A stretch of 64,000 nt of DNA. Origin: Asterias amurensis (Eukaryota; Echinodermata; Asteroidea; Forcipulatida; Asteriidae). The stretch covers positions 6,674,785 to 6,738,784 of the forward strand of contig NC_092651.1 in NCBI RefSeq assembly GCF_032118995.1. Reading direction: 5' to 3'. This document shows, one piece after another, positions 56,217 through 64,000 of the stretch; the first letter of the stretch is position 1, and each line of letters opens with the position of its first letter. The notes under the pieces were generated by a model. It was not told the origin of the DNA. It ran no database searches and saw nothing but the letters and a program-made list of their open reading frames with translations. The translations under genes were made by a program, and so were the position numbers.

Positions 56217-56510
56217 ATTTGGCCTTACATGACAGCTTCACGTCCATTTCTTCAAGATAAAGAGAAGAGTAACTTTTAAACTCTTTGTATTCGAACAAGT
56301 TATTTTGTTCATGAACTTCAACGTGCAGCCAAAAGTAGACAACATGAGATCAGTGGGTAAGGAAAGAGTGGGAAAGGAAGAATGAAAGGAAAATTGGGAG
56401 TAGCTGAAGAATGGAATAAAGACAAGTCTTTGAATAACAGACCACATAATTATCTTGAGCTGATCCATTTGTTTGCACTGTATAGCGTCACACTTTAAAT
56501 TAGCACTATG

Positions 56511-56767
56511 TTAAAGGGGCATATTGCATTGGACGAGTTGGTGTCTAAGAAGCATTTGTACAAAAAAGGCATAGACAAATTTGACTTCACAAATTAGTTT
56601 GCTGTGTTAGCTCACGACAAGGAGACCGTGCAATCTCGAGGCAACTATGTGTGGACCATTATATTCTACTTTTGAAACATCTTTCTAACCGTATGCATTT
56701 CATATCAAATGGTTTCAAACACTTTTCATAGACCAACTCGCCCAATTCCAGGAAACATGTCCCTTAG
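56511..56767. mobile_element. TTAA MITE, family B copy 7 (degraded)
   Basis: TTAAAGGGGCATATTGCATT to AACATGTCCCTTA; interior ATTATATTCTACTTTTGAAA is family-typical. Confidence 0.75.
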
Positions 56768-58479
56768 TGAACCTGATTTGTTTTAGAAACTGTGGCGAGC
56801 CAATTTTGTGGTATATGTATGACTTGGCTTCGTCTATAATTTTATACAGAACAACTACAGTAGCTATAAAATGCCATGCAATTTTTTTGCTTTTCTGCAG
56901 CCTTTTCAGAAAAGTAAGTCACTATATTGTCCCATCAGACACGCTGGACTTAGCCACAATACATTTAAACATCTGTATACCAGGCAATGACATGTACAGA
57001 CAATAATATGCACATTATTTAAGTCACTGAAAATCTTATCCTTTCTCTACAGATGTATTGACTGATGCCAGCTTCTTTAAATTTAGTGGGATAGATCCCA
57101 ACAGAATCACCTTTCAATTCCCACATGACACAAAACTGGAGTTGCATCCTTTGTCAAAGTTTCCCTTAATCCATTCTCAGAAAAGTTCCAAACAACCACT
57201 AATCCTCTTTCCACCAGATCTCACAACCCTTATATAAACCTGTTTATGAATGTTCCTTTGTCCTGAAGCTTTACTTATATCCCCCAACCCCACTGACCTG
57301 ATGACCCCTCTGCTCTCCCCCTCTTCTTCTGTGCTTTTATTATTGCCCATCCATAAGTTCCCAGAAGCAAATCAATATTGTAAATTCCTGACTCAATCAT
57401 GCTCATAGAAATTTGTCTCCTGCATGCTCCTAAAGCCCTTTTAACAAAACCTCAGGCAAAACTACCTGGCTTTAACTTAATTTGCATTGTGCTGCAAATA
57501 GGCATACAAACTGCTTTCCTGCTTGAAACTGAATTGAATCTTGAAACTCATCAGACAATTGAACCTTGATACAAGGACAGCACAGGTTGCAAGATGACAT
57601 AATGATGACATCGAGTTACAAGGCTTTAAAGTTGAAAATGACCATTGATACTCACTGTATTTTATTTTATTTAAAAGCTGGGAATGTGATAGTTCAAGAC
57701 TGGGGTATCTGAGCAAAAACAGTTTGACAACCGGTCGTCCTGGAACTCGAAGGGTTATGTTTGCTTAAAAAATGTTTGTTCACAAACTAAATTCCAGTTG
57801 AACATTGACACTCAAGATGAACACAAACTTGCAATTTTTTATATGATGTCAAAAAAGTTTTGAAATTAAACAAAGTAACGAATACAAAATATATTAGGGA
57901 AAGCTGGAACATTGTTTAAAAAGCAATGAGAACAGTTTACACTCGGACCAAGTCGACTTAGAACTGAGTGACTTCGGACCGAGTTGACTTCAACCGGGCG
58001 ACTTCAAAGTGGAATGCATGCAGGCATTGGAGCGACGTCATATGTTTCCAAGACTTTTATTGGTTGGTATAGATTATTGAATATTCAGAAGCTAGTACTA
58101 GTATGGTGTGCAAAATAAATCAAAAATCTCATAAAATTTCAATAAATATTATAAAGGCATGACAGTATACAACACGTAGGCCAACCCACCCCCTTGAAGC
58201 ACAAACATTTTGTTATTTATAACATTATGTTTTTTCCCAATTTCAGACCAGCCATGTTTGCAGGAGATAAGAAACCCTCTGTTAGGAGATAAGAAACCCT
58301 TTTTTAATTTAGACTATAATTTAAAATATTTTAGTTTGTTCCTTTAGCTTTCGAATAGCTTTTGACATCATTTCAGGGGCTCACCCAGGTCAGCCCCCAT
58401 GCAAGGCCCTGCTTGTGGAGTGGGTCACTTGGGGGCTGGCCCTAGGTAAAAAACGTCACTACGAGGCGGTGAGTGGTTG
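56768..58479. other. no gene seen
   Basis: AT-rich DNA. A short degenerate repeat of GACTTCGGACCGAGTTGACT type lies at 57950-58010. No coding ORF recognised. Confidence 0.4.
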
Positions 58480-58556
58480 TTCGTTTAGCTCTTGTCAGGG
58501 GCTCATCCGAGTGAGCTGCCGGGGTACGACCCAGGGAAGCTAAACGAACGCACCCA
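58480..58556. mobile_element. short inverted-repeat fragment related to 12917-13072
   Basis: GTTCGTTTAGCTCTTG on the left and AGGGAAGCTAAACGAACGCA on the right; shares the CCCAGGGAAGCTAAACGAAC end. Confidence 0.65.
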
Positions 58557-58920
58557 TCCATTGGCAGGCCATAGAATTAGAATGTTAGGCTTGTAGGTAC
58601 TCATATAGGAAGAAGAATGAGAAGCATCCCAAATAGCAACCACATCATGTGAGATCTATTTGTGACTGAGGGAGAATTGAAACTTAATCTAGCACTTGGC
58701 AGATGATAATTTTGTTTTGAACTTTCGAGGTTGGATGTTAATTGTTTATTTGACTCATTTGATTGTTGGTATAATAATGCTCTAGAGTCTAGTAGGAGGT
58801 AGAAATGCTCTAGTTAGTAGAGTCCAGTGATTAATACCAAAAATGAATCATTTGATAAATGTTTGAGCATCCATGGAGGAAGATTTGGTGGTCTTAGTTA
58901 AGTAGCAGGAAACGATGTCG

Positions 58921-59096
58921 GTCACTTCGTACCCAGGTCACTTCGTACCCAGGTCACTTCGTACCCAGGTCACTTCGTACCCAGGTCACTTCGTACCCAG
59001 GTCACTTCGTACCCAGGTCACTTCGTACCCAGGTCACTTCGTACCCAGGTCACTTCGTACCCAGGTCACTTCGTACCCAAGTCACTTCGTACCCAG
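58921..59096. repeat. 16-bp minisatellite, 11 copies
   Basis: GTCACTTCGTACCCAG is repeated eleven times in perfect register with a single substitution (copy 10 ends CAA). Confidence 0.97.
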
Positions 59097-60544
59097 TATT
59101 TGAACGTTGAAACCAACCTTCGTTTAAAGTGTCCTGTTGTTACTGGGTCCTCCTTGTTCGGTTTTTATGATTAGCAAAGATCATAGGGCGCTACCTCCAT
59201 TATTATAATTATACGCTCTTTGGTTTTGAGGTATTGCACGTTTTTTTCATGGTTACTGTCCAACAAATGAGGGCGCCCTTTGCATGTTAAATATAATATT
59301 GTTTCTGTGTTTTGCAATTTTAATTAATGGTTATTTTTGGACGAGTTTTCCCAAACAACTTGATTGATTCGTGTTTTTGGTTTTAAAAATAAGTAAGGAT
59401 GAATTGTTGAGTTTAAAAATTGAAAGGATTTCAGTATAACTATTCCCCTTTTGTATGCTGTCTTTAAAAATAAAGATTAAAAGGATTTAAAATGTTAAAA
59501 TTATTTATTTCCGTTTTTTATCAGAACTGTTGTTGAGTTTCCGTTTGTTGATTTTAAAAATGATAAAGAGTATACCCATTTTTTAAGGATGCATTATTCT
59601 CAGCATGATCAGGCCTGACGGAAAAAACCCGTAAGTAAACAGCATGCATCAGACTCATAGCGTCTGTCACTGGTGGAGCTTGCACAGTTTCGCGGTAAGC
59701 TGGAATTAAAGTTGGGGTCGAAAAATAATATGTGACTATCGAAAACATATTACCCTGGGGCTTGATCCAAAACACTGCGGCAAAATCACCACTGGACAAC
59801 GCCAACGGTCTGTGAAAACTTCACACTTTCTCCCCTCAGCCTCAGTCATACTATTAATTAAACTGGATTATATTTACCAGCATAGGTGGGGGTCCTGCTA
59901 GAGCTAGTCTGGAATACTTACAGTCTAATCACGATGATGATTCTGAAAAGGCACTGATTTTCCCTTCCTCCTCCATGCACTGAAAGGTGTCAGTGTTCTT
60001 CCCGAAGCGGTGGTGTAGGGGGAGACAATAACAAAAGTATGGTGTGTGTTGGTGTGTGCAGTAGTAGTACAGTGTACACGATGCCTACACAAAAAAACAA
60101 CTCTCCGCGCCGCGTGGGTCATTAACTTCCTAATTCCTAGCTCGATCGATTATCGACACAACTTCCCGCCCACCACGCGGCCGACCTACGAAAGCCCATT
60201 AGTGCCATCGCATGTATAATTTGCAGGTATATTTTCATCAAGTCTTGATTTCAAAGGGCCTACTTTATTGAGCAAGTCTTGTTTTTTTAAGTGCGCATAC
60301 TGTGCTTTTTGTACTTCCAAAAACCAAGACTCGTAATACACCTACCTGCAAGTGAGTTTTGCTTGCGATGGCAGCTAGCCAGCCCCCCCCCCCCCCAAAC
60401 ACACTTTTGCACTTTGTAGTGGGAGGGGCAGCAGACGAACAACGTGGACGATTAACATAATGGGCGTGTTTAAGAATAATGGGCATAGTTAAAATAAAAG
60501 GTGTTTTTCAAGGACTGGTTGAGCGCGGTTGGATAGAATAGGAA
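59097..60544. other. no gene seen
   Basis: AT-rich DNA with a C run near 60386-60397. A G/C-richer patch at 60100-60190 has no recognised content. Confidence 0.4.
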
Positions 60545-60896
60545 TTAAAGATGCTTTGTCAGATTTTTGGCCCCAAACATTAAAAAATAGTTTTTTTGAG
60601 TGAATGGTATTTCAAAGAGTATCACCCGCTCTAACGACTTTTTTTACTTTTACTTTTAATGGTCAGGAAAATTTAAAACGTTTCTTATGAATTGGTCACG
60701 TGATATTGTCGGGATCCCAACAAAAACTAATTTTGAGCACTTTGATTCACTGCTTTTAAAAATTGGCGGAATTTTTCGAGCAATGGCTCAAAAATGAAAG
60801 CTTGTAACTTTCTCGACCCCATCATCACTATCTACTGGATTTTAAATCAAGTCATGGGGGGTCAAATCAGCCAAAAATCTGATATAGCATCTTTAA
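60545..60896. mobile_element. TTAA MITE, further family (TTAAAGATGC)
   Basis: TTAAAGATGCTTTGTCAGAT and the complementary right end ATAGCATCTTTAA, with TTAA on both sides; 352 bp without coding content. Confidence 0.9.
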
Positions 60897-60959
60897 ATAC
60901 TTGCTTATAATAATTCTAAAACCACTAGCTAAAATAATAATTGGGAAAGTTTAATATTT

Positions 60960-61160
60960 GGACCTCCGGACTAACGTGCCGGTGCTCTAGCTACCAAACT
61001 ATCTAGCCCGTAGGTTATTGGTCTTCCTCTGATTTTGTCAATAAATTATCTTTGGTCGGGATGCCAGCAGCCAGTCAGAAGCCGTAAAACAGTTAACTGA
61101 TGTTTTGGGGGGTTGAACAATGACTAGAGTGAGATTCGAACCGTGTCACTGTCAACAATA
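60960..61160 (-). mobile_element. possible SINE-like repeat with B-box
   Basis: On the minus strand CGGTTCGAATCTCACTC looks like a B-box, and TAGTTTGGTAGCTAGAGCAC near 61000 looks like an A-box, but in the wrong order. A composite or decayed repeat; uncertain. Confidence 0.3.
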
Positions 61161-61828
61161 ATTTAATTCTGTTGCCTCTAATATTATTGGAATCTGCTTC
61201 CTGATGATAAGCATACAATCTCTCAGTATTCAACTTTCCAAGTTATAATACATTTCATTACGTTAAACTCGTAAAATATTTTTGTTATGCGTGTTTTTGT
61301 TTCTTGTCCCTGTTCCGAGCCCTGTTTGGCAAGTTTATTATCTCTTCCCCCTTCTCAAACGCAATTAACTGCCTCTCTGGGTCTGCCTCAGTTTCCATAT
61401 CGACTTTAACCCCCCCCCCCCCCCCCGCCAGTTAAATAGGAACTTGGGAAATAAAAATGTATCAAGAATTAATTAGCCTTTGTGGGGTTTGGCGCACTGT
61501 TTGGTTTGGCAGGCAAATTAACTCAAGCCTATTATAGTGTCTTATTAGTGAGTGTGTCAATCATCTCAAAATGGCACACCCGTTTCAGACAGGCGCTCAG
61601 AGTTGCGCCGAACCAAAATAATAGGCTCTATTGGGTTATGGGTCGACCCAATAAGTTTATCAGGCGAACATGTAGGCCTGCTATAGCCGAGTACTAGGTT
61701 CGGCTCATGACAAGATCATCGTCTAAATACCAACAAAAATAATGCACTCCAGGGTCGTTCCTACCAACTGCAACAGTCTACCTTTCGACTCTTTTGCCTA
61801 ACTTTCAGACGTCGAACTTTTTATGTAC
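61161..61828. other. no gene seen
   Basis: AT-rich DNA with a C run at 61411-61426. No recognised content. Confidence 0.35.
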
Positions 61829-62218
61829 TTAAAGGAACACGTTGCCTTGGATCGGTCGAGTTGGTCTTTGAAAAGCGTTTGTAACCGTTTTTTATAAAAT
61901 GCATATGGGTAGAAAGATGTTGTAAAAGTAGAATACAATGATCCACACAAACATGCCTCGAAATTGCGTGGTTTTCCTTTTACCTCGTCGACTAACATGT
62001 CGGCCATTTATGGGGGTCAAAATTTTGACTCCCATAAATGGCCGACCATGTTAGTGCGTACAGTAGAGGGAAAACCACACAATTTCGAGGCAAACTTGTG
62101 TGGATCATTGTATTCTACTTTTAAAACATCTTTCCAACCATATGCATTTTATAAAAAACGGTTACAAACGCTTTTGTTTTGACCAACTCGTCCGATCCAA
62201 GGCAACGTGTTCCTTTAA
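61829..62218. mobile_element. TTAA MITE, family B copy 8
   Basis: The cleanest copy: TTAAAGGAACACGTTGCC to GGCAACGTGTTCCTTTAA, almost a full palindrome around GGTCAAAATTTTGACTCC. Confidence 0.95.
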
Positions 62219-62576
62219 TTCAGAAGAGTGGCACACTCCTGTCTGAATTGAAACGGATGTACTAAAAAAAAATCGATCACCAAACATAATATCTAGCGCC
62301 CCCATGCGGTTGTCACATCAACAACAAACTGACGTTGGTGTCTAGACGACTTGAGAGTACCTAACATGCAAACTAACCATTACTTTGAGAGGCACCCGAC
62401 TAGAGCTAAACTTGAGAGCCGGCCATGTGGGTAGGATCGCTGTGTGTGGAACTGTGTGTTTTATAATGTACCTTTTTGACTTTTGACTTGAATTTGTACT
62501 TTGTCGGGTTGGTTCGGTACGACAAATTTCAACCCTCTTTTCAAAGCCTCAAAATGCGAAAGTCTGAAATTCTAAA

Positions 62577-62607
62577 ATGGCTGCCGCTACTTTCTCTTCA
62601 CGACAAA
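62577..62607 (+). CDS. candidate first coding exon of a plus-strand gene
   Basis: AAAATGGCTGCCGCTACTTT has a strong start context, and ten codons later CAAA|GTGAGT is a good splice donor. The surrounding 62560-62840 is richer in G+C and CpG than its neighbours, as expected of a promoter and first exon. No downstream exon could be identified, and a minus-strand ORF also spans the region. Speculative. Confidence 0.2.
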
Positions 62608-62904
62608 GTGAGTTGAGTGAGGGGTGACGAACCGGTAGCTCACGATGAGCTGGAGGACTCACGGACTGGAACTTGGGTTGGTTGGAAGTGGAAGAAAGTT
62701 CACACAGAAGCGGCGACCGCCCTTCGTGCCCGGGATTTCTCAATGTTGCTGCATTGTGGGATGTCCGCGAAGGGGAAGAACAAGGGTGGGAATTTCTGAC
62801 ACAGTGACCAAGCAACTACCTCCATGGACCCAGTGACCTGTAAGTAATGCAAGGTAGGTGAGTTTCTGACTGAATTTCCATCGTATCAGCAGAGACTGGC
62901 TCAT

Positions 62905-63430
62905 GGCTGATGTGATAGTTTCATGATAATAATGAAACTATCATGAAACTTACGGATCTAATACTTCAGAAGTTGCAGATAGCCCTACACCACTTGGAAT
63001 CGTTCACATAGGTATCACAGATTTTGAGTAAAAATCAAGTAAATTTTACGTGTGAATTTTCTCAACTAACGCTCCTTTACCGCTCATGCCGATATGCCGA
63101 TTGTCCCCCGACCGTGCGCAGATTTTTTTCCCAGGGCAAACGTGTGGAATCATCTGCACACGTTCGTCCTGGGAAGAAAAGATACTCAATCCGCGCTTCG
63201 TGTACAAACATATGGACACGCGTCTGGGAACTACAAAGAGATCCGTAAGTTTCATGATAATGATGCGGAGAGTTTCAGATGAGGAAAAGTTTCCGTATGG
63301 CGCCACCACTTTTTCATTCGAAATAAAATAATATAGTATCTAATTTACCTGATTGATATATCCCTTTTTGTAAAAATGAGTGAAAAAGTGGTGGCGCCAT
63401 ACGGAAAGTTATCCTCAGATGATTTTCCAA
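62905..63430. repeat. nested inverted repeats
   Basis: AAACTTACGGATCT (62944-62957) pairs with AGATCCGTAAGTTT near 63240. GATGAGGAAAAGTTTCCGTA near 63277 pairs with the complement near 63400. An inner dyad CCCAGGGCAAACGTGTGG / CACACGTTCGTCCTGGG lies at 63130-63172. Probably a foldback element. Confidence 0.65.
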
Positions 63431-63543
63431 AAGGTTTTGATATCAGTGGTGCTGGGGCCAAGGATACGGAGTGGATTGGACCGATTTATGGGGCTACATC
63501 ATATCTAGACATGGTGGTCTCTCTTTGCAGCGCTGAAGCATGA
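63376..63543 (+). CDS. 55-codon ORF, unrecognised
   Basis: MSEKVVAPYGKLSSDDFPKG and DTEWIGPIYGATSY are protein-like. Its first 16 codons overlap the right arm of the inverted repeat, whose mirror reads MVAPYGNFSSSE on the minus strand. It could be an element-encoded fragment or a first exon. Below the usual length for confident calling. Confidence 0.2.
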   Translation: MSEKVVAPYGKLSSDDFPKGFDISGAGAKDTEWIGPIYGATSYLDMVVSLCSAEA

Positions 63544-64000
63544 CCAACGTTCTTGAACCGTTTATGTGCTGTGTGAATACGCGGAGCAGTATCTATCACC
63601 TCGATCTCACGGTTATTATGGTACTTTATTATTAGGGGATGAATGAACCGAGTGTTTCTGTGCCCACGCGTGGGTGCAAAGCTGTAGGGGAAATTCCCTT
63701 GATCAGAAATCGCCAAAAAGAGTCATAGAAATGTAAAGTATTAGCCAAAAGAGAATTTTTACTAGTTTTAGTTACATTTCGGTGATAAAATGAGGGTGTT
63801 TTTTTTATTGTGAAAAAATTTATCTTGAGGCGGCAAAAGCGTGCGATTGAGCAATTGTTGTCCCCATCTGAAGGGTACTTTCAATTTTCAAAAATCTTCA
63901 CGATATATCGTCATATCGGCGATATTTACCTGACGATATATCGCCAGTCAAAATTTTTAATATCGTCCAGGGTTAATCGCACATTGCAAACATGTGCGCA
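63544..64000. other. right edge, no gene seen
   Basis: Contains two CGATATATCG dyads at about 63901-63944. No coding ORF recognised. Confidence 0.35.

Noticed and set aside
58915..59103. 62-codon ORF with VTSYPGHFVPRSLRTQ repeats
   Set aside because: Translation of the 16-bp minisatellite; the period forces an open frame.

Overview
The window looks like nuclear DNA from an invertebrate deuterostome, most likely an echinoderm and perhaps a sea star. This placement is inference from style: AT-rich sequence, a multi-exon gene with long repeat-filled introns, an intronless TRIM-NHL gene, tRNA-derived SINEs, a DIRS-type retrotransposon and dense families of TTAA-flanked miniature inverted-repeat elements. 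Nothing bacterial or viral was seen.

Left end (1-5.8 kb): the last coding exon of an unidentified plus-strand gene (to 184), quiet intergenic DNA, then a complete 645-codon TRIM gene at 3529-5466 (RING, two B-boxes, coiled coil, NHL-type propeller).

Repeat province (5.8-28 kb): a 4.3-kb foldback element with TTAA duplications (5831-10141); an 11-copy 72-bp array (10189-10980); a tRNA-derived SINE; a 1.27-kb element built of CGACTAGTCG-type palindrome arrays (14216-15481); a broken C2H2 zinc-finger relic; two inverted copies of a TTAA-flanked element, one carrying a broken THAP exon (16390-17154 and 24296-24791); a 5'-truncated DIRS-like retrotransposon with RNase H and tyrosine recombinase (18121-20384); and a 2.4-kb inverted-repeat element.

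Transglutaminase gene (29.0-55.1 kb, minus strand): I could assemble 15 coding exons with intact splice sites and consistent phases. They add to 2211 nt, or 736 residues plus stop. Cys323, His382 and Asp405 form the expected catalytic triad. The introns hold many TTAA MITEs, foldback elements, a SINE and a nearly identical 253-bp tandem triplication. A ~580-bp palindrome lies just upstream of the start codon.

Right end (55.2-64 kb): mostly anonymous DNA with further MITEs, an 11-copy 16-bp minisatellite, a possible first coding exon at 62577 and a small palindromic ORF near 63.4 kb.

The unifying signal is a large set of TTAA-flanked elements (at least six families, more than 25 copies). Several begin TTAAAGG, as in the T2/Kolobok group. 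One member carries a THAP-domain exon, which points to a Kolobok-like source. This is inference that needs library searches.
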